Of a stretch of DNA of 64,000 nucleotides, positions 39,792-48,240 are shown piece by piece. Numbering within the stretch: the first letter of the stretch is position 1; each line of letters starts with the position of its first letter. The notes beneath the pieces were generated by a model, which saw only the letters and a list, made by a program, of their open reading frames with translations, ran no database searches and was not told the origin of the DNA. The stretch lies in the NCBI GenBank assembly GCA_002356435.2, contig AP018040.2, forward strand, positions 3,629,234-3,693,233, written 5' to 3'. The stretch comes from Petrimonas sp. IBARAKI (GTDB taxonomy: Bacteria; Bacteroidota; Bacteroidia; Bacteroidales; Dysgonomonadaceae). The translations under genes were made by a program, and so were the position numbers.

Positions 39792-41336
39792 ATGAAAAGA
39801 AGGGATTTTTTGATGGGGATTTCAACTGTACCCATCCTGGGTGCATATTCAATAGGGTCGACCAAAAACATACTGAAAGTATTGGATGATCGTCGCGTCG
39901 ATTCAAAACGACTGCTGGACATTGACCAGTTTGATGTGATGAGCGAGAGATTACCTGGCTCTACGGGTAATGAACAAACAAGAATAAAAATAGGACTTAT
40001 CGGAAACGGCTGGCGGGGCGAATCCCTGTTAAACTCTTTCGGTTATTTTCACCCGGATTATGTGGATAAGATGAAGACTGACGGGCAATATGACCGGTGG
40101 CTGCCTTATCAGAAAAGACATGAAAACCTCTATGTGGACATCGCGGGTATCTGCGATACATTCGATATTCACGCGGAAAGAGGAATAGAAGTGGGCAGAA
40201 ACAATATCCGGGAAGAGAGGAGTACCCCGGAAATCTCGTCCGGAATTAAACGGTACAAAACCTATCAGGATATGATCCACAGCAAGGATATTGATGCGGT
40301 CATTGTGGCAACACCCGACCATAGCCACGCTCAAATTACAATAGATGCAGTGAAGGCGGGAAAGCACGTATATTTAGAAAAACCGATGTGCCACAGCATA
40401 GAAGAAGCGGTCGAATTAAAAAAAGTTGTAAGCGCCTCCAACATCGTCTTTCAGATAGGCCATGAGAATCGACAACAGATGAGTTATAAACTGGGAAGGG
40501 AATTGTACCGCAAAGGAGTATTGGGCGACGTATCAATGATCCAGACATTTACCAACAGGAACTCCCTTTTCGGAGCGTGGATCCGGGAGAGAGAATTTGA
40601 CCATTTGGGAAACCAGCAAACAATAGACTGGAAGGGATTTTTGTGCAATGCCCCCTGGCATGAGTTTGACAGTAAACGCTATTTTAACTGGCAAAGATAT
40701 AGCGATTACGGTACGGGCATGATAGGAAATGATTTTTCGCACACTTACGATTGTGTAAATCAAGTCTTCGAAATGGGCATTCCGGAATCTGTGATGGCGA
40801 TGGGTGGCCATTTCTTTTATAACGTGGGCATTGATGATTTGCCCGACGTATTCAACGCTATATTCTATTATCCGGATAGAGCATTGACGATGACCTACGA
40901 TGGCACCTTAAAAAGTGGTATTTATCGACAAACCAAGGTATTGGGCTCAGAAGCGACAATGGAAATAGATCGGGCAATTATGCTCTATAAAGATCCAAAC
41001 TCCCAGCGATATAAAGATATTGTGGAAGATTCGGAAGAACCGTTTTATTATTATGCGCCAAATGCCCGCGTAGGGGTAGATGGCATCACTTCTGCAACGG
41101 CGACCAGTTATTTTAAAAGCGGCTATGGCCCTACATTTATCGATGGAAAGGTGATCGATGCGACTTTCTTACACCTAAAAGAATGGATAGATGCCATCAG
41201 GGGACAGGGAAAAGTAAGTTGCGGCATTGATCAGGGGTTTGAAGAAACCGTTACTTTCTGTCTGGCCAACCTATCATATTTACACAAAAAACCTATTTTC
41301 TGGGATAAACAAAATGAACAATACCTTATTGGTTAA
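39792..41336 (+). CDS. Tat-exported Gfo/Idh/MocA-family oxidoreductase
   Basis: MKRRDFLMGISTVPILGAYS is a twin-arginine signal. The Rossmann motif IGLIGNGWRGESLL is followed, after a longer spacer than in the other copies, by VIVATPDHSHAQITIDAVKAGKH and the catalytic EKPMCHS. YGTGMIGNDFSHTYDCVNQV supplies the conserved Asp/His pair. At 514 residues it is longer than usual, with extra residues 25-60 before the fold. It is probably a periplasmic sugar dehydrogenase acting on products of the lyase locus. Its stop lies 4 bases before the DoxX gene, so the two are probably co-translated; a membrane partner could take the electrons. Confidence 0.88.
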   Translation: MKRRDFLMGISTVPILGAYSIGSTKNILKVLDDRRVDSKRLLDIDQFDVMSERLPGSTGNEQTRIKIGLIGNGWRGESLLNSFGYFHPDYVDKMKTDGQYDRWLPYQKRHENLYVDIAGICDTFDIHAERGIEVGRNNIREERSTPEISSGIKRYKTYQDMIHSKDIDAVIVATPDHSHAQITIDAVKAGKHVYLEKPMCHSIEEAVELKKVVSASNIVFQIGHENRQQMSYKLGRELYRKGVLGDVSMIQTFTNRNSLFGAWIREREFDHLGNQQTIDWKGFLCNAPWHEFDSKRYFNWQRYSDYGTGMIGNDFSHTYDCVNQVFEMGIPESVMAMGGHFFYNVGIDDLPDVFNAIFYYPDRALTMTYDGTLKSGIYRQTKVLGSEATMEIDRAIMLYKDPNSQRYKDIVEDSEEPFYYYAPNARVGVDGITSATATSYFKSGYGPTFIDGKVIDATFLHLKEWIDAIRGQGKVSCGIDQGFEETVTFCLANLSYLHKKPIFWDKQNEQYLIG

Positions 41337-41340
41337 AAAA

Positions 41341-41862
41341 ATGGATACAAAATATTCTTCCAGGCAAATTATAACCCTAACTGCATTAAGGGTAGTCATC
41401 GGGTGGCATTTCCTCTATGAAGGAATGTTTAAATATATCGGCGATGTCTGGTCATCGCGCTCTTTCCTGTTAAACAGTACAGGGCCGCTGGCTTCTTTGT
41501 TTAAGATGTGGGCGCAATCCGACAAGGCAATACATTATATTGACATGTTAAATATATGGGGGTTAATTTTAATTGGATTGTGTCTGTTTTTGGGATTTTT
41601 CGAAAGGCCTGCCAAACTGCTGGGCATCATACTATTATCCCTTTATTATTTTACCTATCCTCCTTTTAGCAGTGCCGCGGCCGGACTTTATGCAGATGGA
41701 AATTACTGGATTGTCGACAGGAATCTGATTGAAATTGCATCTCTACTTGTCTTGGCATCATTTCCCACAGGCTACCGTACAGGTCTGGATCGGTTTATGG
41801 CAAATTATCCCGTTCGTAGTTTTTTTAATAAAATCACCGGTAAGCCCTTAAAAAATAAATAA
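41341..41862 (+). CDS. DoxX-like integral membrane protein
   Basis: About 173 residues with four hydrophobic helices. TALRVVIGWHFLYEGMFKY at the N-terminus, MLNIWGLILIGLCLFLGFFER in the middle and NLIEIASLLVLASFP near the end match the DoxX family, related to the small subunit of thiosulfate:quinone oxidoreductase. I prefer the ATG at 41341; one at 41314 overlaps the upstream gene and adds nine residues. DoxX-like proteins are thought to pass electrons to quinone or to assist membrane redox enzymes. Being 4 bases after a Tat-exported oxidoreductase makes an electron-transfer role attractive, but that is inference. Confidence 0.8.
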   Translation: MDTKYSSRQIITLTALRVVIGWHFLYEGMFKYIGDVWSSRSFLLNSTGPLASLFKMWAQSDKAIHYIDMLNIWGLILIGLCLFLGFFERPAKLLGIILLSLYYFTYPPFSSAAAGLYADGNYWIVDRNLIEIASLLVLASFPTGYRTGLDRFMANYPVRSFFNKITGKPLKNK

Positions 41863-42294
41863 ATTCCTCAACTTAAGCCATCCCATGAACCCCTTCTTTT
41901 CTTTCTTTGCGGGAACAGGAGTATTGCTTATAAAGGCTTCAAACGAGCACTCTCCCCTCACGGTAGCTTGCACCGCCCCGTAGATTATTCCCCAATCGGG
42001 GAGTCCTCCTAAATTACGATCATCGATAAACAAATCTGCCTTTAATTTGCGAGGAGAGGTTTCCCGGTTTTCTTCGGGATAATTCGCGTTTGCTGCAAAA
42101 AAGTAAATGCCGTTTTGTTCGCAATAATCAATGGCTTCCTGTAACAACTGCCCTTCGCGTACCGTCCAGAGAAGGAGCCGGTGTCCGTCGTTGTGAAGCA
42201 TGCGAAGGGTCTCGATGGCAAAAGGAATGGGTCTCCCTATTTTTGGATAAGCGTGCTCAACAATGGTCCCGTCAAAATCAACCGCAATAATCAT
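41848..42294 (-). CDS. HAD-superfamily hydrolase-like protein
   Basis: MIIAVDFDGTIVEHAYPKIG holds the DxDGT nucleophile motif I of HAD phosphatases; LLLWTVREG is motif II (T), and LFIDDRNLGG the acidic motif IV. At 148 residues it has no cap domain, like the small BT0820-type proteins common in Bacteroidetes. The substrate is unknown. The last ~20 residues (KKEKKGFMGWLK...) are basic and hydrophobic, and their DNA is the exact 27-base repeat also found at 28203. The 3' end overlaps the convergent DoxX gene by about 15 bases. The gene faces the same way as the tRNA upstream of it. Confidence 0.85.
   Translation of the reverse strand: MIIAVDFDGTIVEHAYPKIGRPIPFAIETLRMLHNDGHRLLLWTVREGQLLQEAIDYCEQNGIYFFAANANYPEENRETSPRKLKADLFIDDRNLGGLPDWGIIYGAVQATVRGECSFEAFISNTPVPAKKEKKGFMGWLKLRNLFIF
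41873..41899. repeat. 27-base exact repeat, copy B (inside HAD gene)
   Basis: Identical to 28203-28229. Here it encodes the C-terminal KKGFMGWLK of the HAD hydrolase on the minus strand, so this copy is the functional one. Confidence 0.8.
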
Positions 42295-42361
42295 GTCAAC
42301 CGTTTCTTAATTTTAACGGTAAATATACACATTCTTTTTTTCCCTTCTGTTTTTTTGGCAT

Positions 42362-42400
42362 AAAATGAAAACCTCCGGTACGTACTGGACGTTCCGGAGG
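42362..42400 (-). terminator. Rho-independent terminator downstream of the tRNA
   Basis: Read on the minus strand, CCTCCGG (42394-42400) pairs with CCGGAGG (42372-42378), with extra pairing inside the loop (ACGT/ACGT), and is followed by TTTTCATTTTA. It lies 15 bases past the tRNA 3' end. Confidence 0.75.
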
Positions 42401-42415
42401 AAATTTCGAGGGCTG

Positions 42416-42489
42416 TGGTCCCACTTGGGCTTGAACCAAGGACTCCCTGATTATGAGTCAGGTGCTCTAACCAACTGAGCTATGGGACC
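42416..42489 (-). tRNA. tRNA with CAU anticodon (Met elongator or Ile2)
   Basis: On the minus strand the 74-base sequence folds into a full cloverleaf: acceptor GGTCCCA/TGGGACC plus A73, D arm GCTC...GAGC, anticodon stem CCTGA/TCAGG with loop CTCATAA, and T arm CTTGG-TTCAAGC-CCAAG. No CCA is encoded. The anticodon is CAT. The acceptor has C4-G69 and C5-G68, the pairs that in E. coli mark tRNA-Ile2 for lysidine modification by TilS, whereas E. coli elongator tRNA-Met has U4-A69 and A5-U68. So Ile2, reading AUA, is a real alternative to the default Met label. Initiator is excluded because the first pair is matched and the anticodon stem lacks the three G-C pairs. Confidence 0.93.
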
Positions 42490-42696
42490 TTTTCGACAGT
42501 TCTTGCGTCGAAAGCGGGTGCAATATTACTACTTTTTTTGCAAATTACCAAACCGAAATGCATTAAACTGATCGGAATAAAAGAAAAATGTTTAATTGAA
42601 AAGATTAATGATTTTTTCACACTTATTATTCTTATTTTTACACCGCATAAAATGCAGAAACTAAAAAATAAGATCACAACTCCAAAAACAGAAAAA

Positions 42697-43131
42697 ATGG
42701 AAGAATTAACATTCCGCGTAAAAGCGCACAGTGAAAATCCCACAAAAACTGTGGTAAAAGCGAGAACTTTCAAGATGATTATAGACGAACCTACCGATCT
42801 GGGAGGAACAAACGATGGCCCAAACCCGGTTGAATACGTGTTGGCCGCTTTATCCGGTTGCCTTAACGTCATGTGCCATATTGTGGCCCAGGAAATGAAT
42901 ATAAAACTCAAGGGAGTAGAAATAAAAATATCGGGAGCATTGAATCCGGAGAAATTGTTTGGAAAAGAGACCGAAAATCGTGCGGGTTATAAATCGATAC
43001 ATGTAGAAATCAAGCCCGACACCGATACCGATAAAGATACATTACAGAAATGGATACAAACGGTTGAAACACGTTGTCCGGTTAGCGATAACCTGACTAA
43101 TCCTACACCGGTACATATAGCTTTGGCATAA
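42697..43131 (+). CDS. OsmC-family protein
   Basis: I start at 42697 (MEELTFRVKA), which gives 145 residues, the normal OsmC length; the frame is open upstream with ATGs at 42652 and 42538, but that extension is lysine-rich and unlike the family. NPVEYVLAALSGCLNVMCHIVAQ carries the first conserved cysteine on the central helix, and VETRCPVSDNL the second. OsmC/Ohr proteins reduce organic hydroperoxides with this thiol pair; the YhfA-like subgroup, which this resembles, is less characterised. It is a monocistronic gene ended by a good hairpin. Confidence 0.88.
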   Translation: MEELTFRVKAHSENPTKTVVKARTFKMIIDEPTDLGGTNDGPNPVEYVLAALSGCLNVMCHIVAQEMNIKLKGVEIKISGALNPEKLFGKETENRAGYKSIHVEIKPDTDTDKDTLQKWIQTVETRCPVSDNLTNPTPVHIALA

Positions 43132-43135
43132 AAAC

Positions 43136-43163
43136 AAAAAGGTAGCTATAAACTACCTTTTTT
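43136..43163. terminator. Bidirectional terminator between OsmC-family gene and ispG
   Basis: An A-run, GGTAG (43141-43145), a 7-base loop, CTACC (43153-43157) and a T-run make a stem of up to ten pairs that works for both convergent genes. Confidence 0.8.
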
Positions 43164-43169
43164 GTTTGT

Positions 43170-45023
43170 TTAGTTCGCATCCGGCTCTATCCAGTCCCCG
43201 TTATCCTTGATCAGCTGGATTAGGTGTTCTACGGCTTCCTCCTGTGGAATATTTTTCTCCACCAGTTCTTTCTTCCTATAGAGCGATATCTTACCGTGTT
43301 CTGCCCCCACGTAACCATAATCGGCATCGGCCATCTCACCCGGACCATTCACAATGCAACCCATCACCCCGATCTTCAGGTGTCTCAGGTGAGAGAAATG
43401 TTTCTTTACCAGCGCTACAGTCGTCCGCAAGTCGAAAAGCGTGCGCCCGCAGCTGGGACAAGAGATAAACTCCGTTTTGCTGGTGCGTACACGGGCAGCC
43501 TGAAGAATGCCAAAGGCATAGGAGTCGAGTTCGGCAATATCGATTTTCCCCGTGTTGGATATCATGATCCCGTTACCGAAACCATCCAGCAGAACGGTTC
43601 CAAAATCAATCCCCCCCTTAACCTGGATATCCTCTGCCACGTCTTCCGAATAACTGCGCTGCAGCACTACCGGAATATCACAGTGTCCGTTCAGCAATTT
43701 ATGGAAAAATGCTCGCTGCTCTCCCACTCCGTTCACGTGGTTGGTCTGGAGTATAACGACCAACTTTTCCGTGTTTTTCAGCACGGATAAAACTTCGTCT
43801 GTCAGTTGTGGATAGGAAAGTTGTAGAAACTTGACAGCCGCTTGGCACTCCTTGATATCCGAAATATTTCCGGCAGTAAACATCGGGAAGTTATCGATCC
43901 TGTCTTCCCAATTTGGGAAATCTACTATTGACTTCATCCCTTTGGGAAAATTACCGGGAACGTTGTCACCCACGTATATGTAATCTGGAATGAAATGCGG
44001 ATTGATCGACATGTCGGCTATTGCTTTTCTGTCGGAGATAACCACCGGAACAAATCCTCCACCGATATTTCTCACGGCACGCGTTTCTCGTTTGTCCGTA
44101 GAGAAGGGGGAGAATCCGGGATAGAGTTCACCCAATATGGGCTTATGTCCTTCTCTCTTCGCCACATAGTCTACTATTTTTCGGGCTACGGGGACTTCCG
44201 CTTCGGGATCTTCGCTCAGCGACACCCGGACGGTATCGCCCAAGCCGTCGGAGAGCAACGCTCCGATACCTACAGCCGATTTCATTCTCCCGTCTTCACC
44301 ATCACCTGCTTCGGTCACACCCAGGTGCAACGGAAAATGGATATTTTCCTTATCCATTCTGTCTACCAACAAACGAACGGCTTTGGTCATTAGCAATGTG
44401 TTGGACGCTTTCATCGATATAACAATATCGGTAAAACCTTCATCCAGAGCGATACGCAAGTACTCCATGCAGGATTCTACCATCCCTTCTGGGGTGTCAC
44501 CAAAACGGGTCATGATCCGGTCCGATAGTGATCCGTGATTGACACCGATCCGCACCGCTGTACCGTGTTCTTTACAAACCTGTAGGAAAGGAACTACCTT
44601 GGAACGGATCTTTTCCAATTCCTGTACATACTCCTCATCGGTATATTCCACTACGGCAAACGTTTTTTGCTTGTCGACGAAGTTCCCGGGATTGATACGT
44701 ACTTTTTCGGCAACGGTAGCTGCCACGTGCGCAGCACGCGGATTAAAATGAATGTCAGCCGAAAGCGGCGTACTGTATCCTTTTTCCCTTAATTGCTGAT
44801 GAATAAGTCTTAAGTTTTCCGCTTCACGAACACCTTGCGTGGTTAACCGGATCAGGTCGGCCCCCGCTGCGATAATTCTCTCGCATTGGGCAACACTCCC
44901 TTCGGTGTCGAGTGTGTTGGTATTGGTCATTGTCTGCACAACAACCGGATGATTTCCCCCCATGGTGATGTTTCCGATATGTACATCGATGGTTGGACGG
45001 CGGTGATAATTGAAATAATCCAT
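43170..45023 (-). CDS. ispG: 4-hydroxy-3-methylbut-2-en-1-yl diphosphate synthase (long form)
   Basis: This enzyme makes HMBPP from MEcPP in the MEP isoprenoid pathway, using a [4Fe-4S] cluster. The N-terminal barrel shows VHIGNITMGGNHPVVVQTMTNT and INPGNFVDK; the C-terminal cluster domain has SCPSCGRTLFDL and GVMGCIVNGPGEMADADYGYVG with the three ligand cysteines. At 617 residues it is the long form with an insert domain, as in Bacteroidetes, Chlamydiae and plants. I start at 45023 (MDYFNYHRR), ten residues inside the longest frame, because the extension is not conserved in style. The stop lies just inside the terminator shared with the OsmC gene. Confidence 0.95.
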   Translation of the reverse strand: MDYFNYHRRPTIDVHIGNITMGGNHPVVVQTMTNTNTLDTEGSVAQCERIIAAGADLIRLTTQGVREAENLRLIHQQLREKGYSTPLSADIHFNPRAAHVAATVAEKVRINPGNFVDKQKTFAVVEYTDEEYVQELEKIRSKVVPFLQVCKEHGTAVRIGVNHGSLSDRIMTRFGDTPEGMVESCMEYLRIALDEGFTDIVISMKASNTLLMTKAVRLLVDRMDKENIHFPLHLGVTEAGDGEDGRMKSAVGIGALLSDGLGDTVRVSLSEDPEAEVPVARKIVDYVAKREGHKPILGELYPGFSPFSTDKRETRAVRNIGGGFVPVVISDRKAIADMSINPHFIPDYIYVGDNVPGNFPKGMKSIVDFPNWEDRIDNFPMFTAGNISDIKECQAAVKFLQLSYPQLTDEVLSVLKNTEKLVVILQTNHVNGVGEQRAFFHKLLNGHCDIPVVLQRSYSEDVAEDIQVKGGIDFGTVLLDGFGNGIMISNTGKIDIAELDSYAFGILQAARVRTSKTEFISCPSCGRTLFDLRTTVALVKKHFSHLRHLKIGVMGCIVNGPGEMADADYGYVGAEHGKISLYRKKELVEKNIPQEEAVEHLIQLIKDNGDWIEPDAN

Positions 45024-45070
45024 TATAAATTGTTTTACGTGAGAAATAAACACCCGAACCGGACAAATGT

Positions 45071-45439
45071 TTAGAGTATTTCAATCCAGTATCCGTCCGG
45101 ATCAACGATAAAATACAATCCCATGGATTCATTTTCATAACACACACAGCCCATTTCTTTGTGATAGGCTCTTACCCGGTCGTAATCTCCCGCTACCCGT
45201 ACACACAGGTGCTGCTCATTGTCGCCCATGTTGTAAGGCCTGTCCCAATCCCGTAGCCAGGTCAGTTCAAGGGTAAAACCGGTTTCACCGTCGCCCAGAT
45301 AAACCAGGACAAACGATCCGTCAGAAGCTTCTTTTCTTCTCACCTCTTTCAAACCCAGAGCCTTATCATAAAACTCGATACTTCTCTGAAGATCAAACAC
45401 ATTGATATTGTAATGATCAAATCTGCTTTTAATTTTCAT
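45071..45439 (-). CDS. VOC-superfamily protein, glyoxalase I-like
   Basis: 122 residues with the paired beta-alpha-beta-beta-beta units of the vicinal oxygen chelate fold. FDHYNINVFDLQRSIEFYDKALGL gives the first metal ligand (His8 or His9) and GLYFIVDPDGYWIEIL the last (the Glu in WIEIL); GFTLELTW and EQHLCVRV supply the middle ligands. This ligand set fits lactoylglutathione lyase-like enzymes, although Bacteroidetes lack glutathione in most cases, so another thiol or another substrate is likely. It is probably co-transcribed with ispG, 47 bases downstream. Confidence 0.85.
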   Translation of the reverse strand: MKIKSRFDHYNINVFDLQRSIEFYDKALGLKEVRRKEASDGSFVLVYLGDGETGFTLELTWLRDWDRPYNMGDNEQHLCVRVAGDYDRVRAYHKEMGCVCYENESMGLYFIVDPDGYWIEIL

Positions 45440-45525
45440 ATTGTTTTTAAACTGTTTATTCTGTTGGAACCCGGAACCAATATACCGGAAACCCCGCGCC
45501 TGTTGTAAGCGCTAATGACTCCTTT

Positions 45526-46251
45526 TTATAATTCAAACGACTGTCCTTTTTTATACACGTTGAGATAGGTGCAGTTCTGCAATCGGGCGTACCGGCTGAA
45601 TGCATTGACTTTTTCGTAATTTTCTCCAAAATGCATGGGCAGAAAATAATCAGTAGATATCCTGTTGACCAACTGTTCCGCTCCACGCATGTAGTCCCTT
45701 CCCAACCGGGGATCAACGGGAAACATCGCCAGATAAAGCTGATCTACATTTTCCGCCAACAGTTCCAGCTGACAAAGATAACTATTTTCATAACCCGTGG
45801 ACTCAAGCAGGGGAACTTCTTCATTCCAGTGCCAATTGTTGAGATCTCCGGCATGAAAAAAGCGCTTCCCCGAGACATTGACCACAAACGATCCTCCGGT
45901 ATCTGTGGAACCGAATGCTTTTACTTTTATCCGGTTGTCTTCGTACTCCTCTAGTTTATCGAGAAAAACGATGTTTTGATAAACCAATATCTCCCGGCTA
46001 TCCATCACCTCTTTTGAAAAAATATACTTCACGTTTGTCTTGTTTAACCCCCATTTCAATATTTCCGGATTGAAGTGATCGGGATGTGAATGGGTACAGA
46101 AAACGTATAGGTCCTCCGGCTTTTCAAGCAGGTAATCACTTATCCAAAAACGTCCGTCGTCTCTTTTTTCGTCTTTGTAAAAATCGAAAACGATTGAAAA
46201 ACCATCAAATTCAAGCAGGTAACAACTGTGAAAAATATAGGTGACTGTCAT
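45526..46251 (-). CDS. Metallo-beta-lactamase-fold hydrolase
   Basis: FCTHSHPDHFNPEIL is the HxHxDH zinc-binding motif; RFFHAGDLNNWHW and a late LPMHFGENY histidine complete the metal site. At 241 residues without added domains it resembles the UlaG/YycJ-type small MBL-fold proteins. The substrate is not predictable. It is cytoplasmic (no signal). The gene is divergent from aquaporin, with a 269-base gap that holds a clear promoter for the opposite strand. Confidence 0.85.
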   Translation of the reverse strand: MTVTYIFHSCYLLEFDGFSIVFDFYKDEKRDDGRFWISDYLLEKPEDLYVFCTHSHPDHFNPEILKWGLNKTNVKYIFSKEVMDSREILVYQNIVFLDKLEEYEDNRIKVKAFGSTDTGGSFVVNVSGKRFFHAGDLNNWHWNEEVPLLESTGYENSYLCQLELLAENVDQLYLAMFPVDPRLGRDYMRGAEQLVNRISTDYFLPMHFGENYEKVNAFSRYARLQNCTYLNVYKKGQSFEL

Positions 46252-46318
46252 AATTTACATCTTAACTTATCTTTATAACAATTCTACGGAATTTTGTTCA
46301 TCTTAAGGGCTATAAAAT

Positions 46319-46348
46319 TTGATAAAAACTGTAAAAAGCATACCTTTG
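46319..46348 (+). promoter_or_regulatory. Bacteroidetes-type promoter for the aquaporin gene
   Basis: TTG at 46319-46321, 19 bases, and TACCTTTG at 46341-46348 match the -33/-7 consensus of the Bacteroidetes primary sigma factor at the right spacing. Transcription would start near 46355, leaving a leader of about 165 bases before the aquaporin ATG. Confidence 0.75.
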
Positions 46349-46520
46349 TGAATGAGTGCCTAGTGAATGATGAAAAGGTAAAAAATGGGCAAAAAAACGT
46401 AAATGGGGAATTTATCACCGTTTGTTTTATTAGCTCAAGTATTCTTCTGCATAAACCTTAATTCTGCTTAATTTTGGTTTTACCTATGTTTAATTTCAAC
46501 AAAAATTCATTCAAAAAGTT

Positions 46521-47204
46521 ATGAAAAAGTATTTAGCAGAAATGATCGGTACGATGGTACTGGTGTTGATGGGCTGCGGAGCAGCCGTGTTTGCAGGTGC
46601 TGGCCAGCCTTTCGACCCGGTAGGGACATTGGGCGTAGCCTTTGCGTTCGGACTCTCTGTAGTGGCCATGGCTTACGCTATCGGCAGTATTTCGGGATGC
46701 CACATTAACCCCGCTATCACGTTGGGCGTTTTGTTGACCGGCCGGATGAGCGGGAAAGATGCGGGATTGTACATTGTATTCCAAATTATAGGCGCCATTT
46801 TAGGCTCTGCTATTCTTTGGTTTTTGGCAAAAGAATCGGGCTCAACCTCAACGCTTACGGGTGCTAACGGTTTTGCAGAAGGACAAATGGCTCAGGCTTT
46901 CGTTGCAGAAACGATATTTACCTTTATTTTTGTTCTGGTTGTGCTTGGAGTTACAGCTAAAAACGGACTGAACAAGTTTGCCGGCCTGGCGATAGGCCTT
47001 GCATTGGTGCTGGTACACATCGTTTGTATTCCAATCACGGGGACTTCCGTTAATCCAGCGCGAAGCATCGGACCGGCTATCTTCCAAGGAGGTGCTGCAC
47101 TTGCTCAACTTTGGGTGTTCATCGTAGCGCCTTTTCTGGGTGCAGTTATCGCAGCCTTCGTCTGGAAAGGAATTACCGTTGAAAACGAAATGGAAACAAC
47201 CTGA
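46521..47204 (+). CDS. Aquaporin Z-like water channel (MIP family)
   Basis: Six membrane helices and the two NPA half-helix motifs: SGCHINPAITLGVLL near residue 64 and TGTSVNPARSIGP near residue 174. The arginine after the second NPA and the histidine of the H5-type segment (LVLVHIVCIPITGTSVNPAR) mark a water-selective filter rather than a glycerol one. The residues around the first NPA (GCHINPA) also match AqpZ. Length 227 is normal. The gene has its own promoter and a long leader and is monocistronic. Confidence 0.93.
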   Translation: MKKYLAEMIGTMVLVLMGCGAAVFAGAGQPFDPVGTLGVAFAFGLSVVAMAYAIGSISGCHINPAITLGVLLTGRMSGKDAGLYIVFQIIGAILGSAILWFLAKESGSTSTLTGANGFAEGQMAQAFVAETIFTFIFVLVVLGVTAKNGLNKFAGLAIGLALVLVHIVCIPITGTSVNPARSIGPAIFQGGAALAQLWVFIVAPFLGAVIAAFVWKGITVENEMETT

Positions 47205-47322
47205 ATCGCATGATTCACCTTGCAGAAACCTTATTTTTGAGTAAAAAGCACAAAATAAGGCGAGGGAAAGAACATATTTGATCTTTATTTGTTTAGATGT
47301 TTATAAGTTTGCACATTATTTG

Positions 47323-47330
47323 TACTTTTG
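47323..47330 (+). promoter_or_regulatory. Putative -7 promoter element for fabI (TACTTTTG)
   Basis: TACTTTTG lies 33 bases before the fabI ATG and matches TAnnTTTG. No TTG is 19-21 bases upstream, so only the -7 part is supported. Confidence 0.5.
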
Positions 47331-47363
47331 TGCAGTTTTTTATTTCATAAACAAAAAGTCAAA

Positions 47364-48215
47364 ATGAATCACAATTTATTAAAAGGCAAAAGAGGCATTA
47401 TTTTTGGGGCGTTGAACGATCAGTCCATCGCCTGGAAAGTGGCCGAACGAGCCGTTGAAGAAGGGGCAACCATCACATTGTCGAATACTCCTGTTGCCGT
47501 GCGGATGGGAGACACAAACAAACTGGGCGAAAAGCTCAATGCCGAAATTCTTCCTGCCGATGCTACCAACGTAGAAGACCTGGAAATGGTTTTTGCTAAA
47601 TCGGTAGAGATACTGGGCGGAAAAATTGATTTTGTACTTCACTCCATAGGCATGTCGCCCAATGTGCGTAAAAAGCGCACGTATGACGACCTCGATTACG
47701 ATTTACTGAACAAGACACTGGATATTTCAGCCATCTCCTTCCATAAGATGTTGCAGGTAGCCCGCAAGCTGGATGCTATTCAGCGGGGAGGTTCCATCCT
47801 TGCTCTCACTTACGTTGCCGCACAGCGCGTATTTTACGGCTACAACGATATGGCGGATGCCAAAGCGTTGCTGGAATCGATAACGCGGAGTTTTGGCTAT
47901 ATTTACGGCCGCGACAAAGGGGTTCGGGTGAACACCATTTCACAATCGCCGACCATGACCACTGCCGGAAGTGGAGTAAAAGGGATGACCGACCTGATGG
48001 ATTTCTCCGAAAGAATGGCTCCCATCGGAAATGCCGACGCGGACGATTGTGCCGATTACTGTGTAGTGATGTTTTCCGACCTCACCCGCAAGGTAACCAT
48101 GCAAAACCTGTACAACGACGGAGGATTCTCCAGCATGGGGATGAGCCTCAGGGCAATGAAACAGTACAGCAATGGCCTTGATGAAAACACGACGCTTTCA
48201 GACAGTGAAAGTTGA
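47364..48215 (+). CDS. fabI: Enoyl-[acyl-carrier-protein] reductase
   Basis: This enzyme performs the last reduction of fatty-acid elongation with NADH. KRGIIFGALNDQSIAWKVAE is the FabI variant of the SDR nucleotide-binding motif, with SIAW in place of the third glycine. LHSIGMSPNVRKK follows, and the catalytic pair lies in GYNDMADAKALLES (Tyr-x6-Lys). The ATG at 47364 is preferred to the one at 47328, which adds twelve residues before the first strand and would lie inside the promoter. A strong terminator follows the stop. Confidence 0.95.
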   Translation: MNHNLLKGKRGIIFGALNDQSIAWKVAERAVEEGATITLSNTPVAVRMGDTNKLGEKLNAEILPADATNVEDLEMVFAKSVEILGGKIDFVLHSIGMSPNVRKKRTYDDLDYDLLNKTLDISAISFHKMLQVARKLDAIQRGGSILALTYVAAQRVFYGYNDMADAKALLESITRSFGYIYGRDKGVRVNTISQSPTMTTAGSGVKGMTDLMDFSERMAPIGNADADDCADYCVVMFSDLTRKVTMQNLYNDGGFSSMGMSLRAMKQYSNGLDENTTLSDSES

Positions 48216-48240
48216 GGCAGGCTCCCATAAATGACAATTT

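Noticed and set aside
43224..43790. Plus-strand open frame of 188 codons within ispG
   Set aside because: Antisense to a conserved gene whose cluster-binding cysteines are intact; no independent coding signal.
47289..47330. Complete -33/-7 promoter for fabI
   Set aside because: TTG triplets lie 11 or 31 bases from the -7 element, not 19-21; only the -7 half was kept as a feature.
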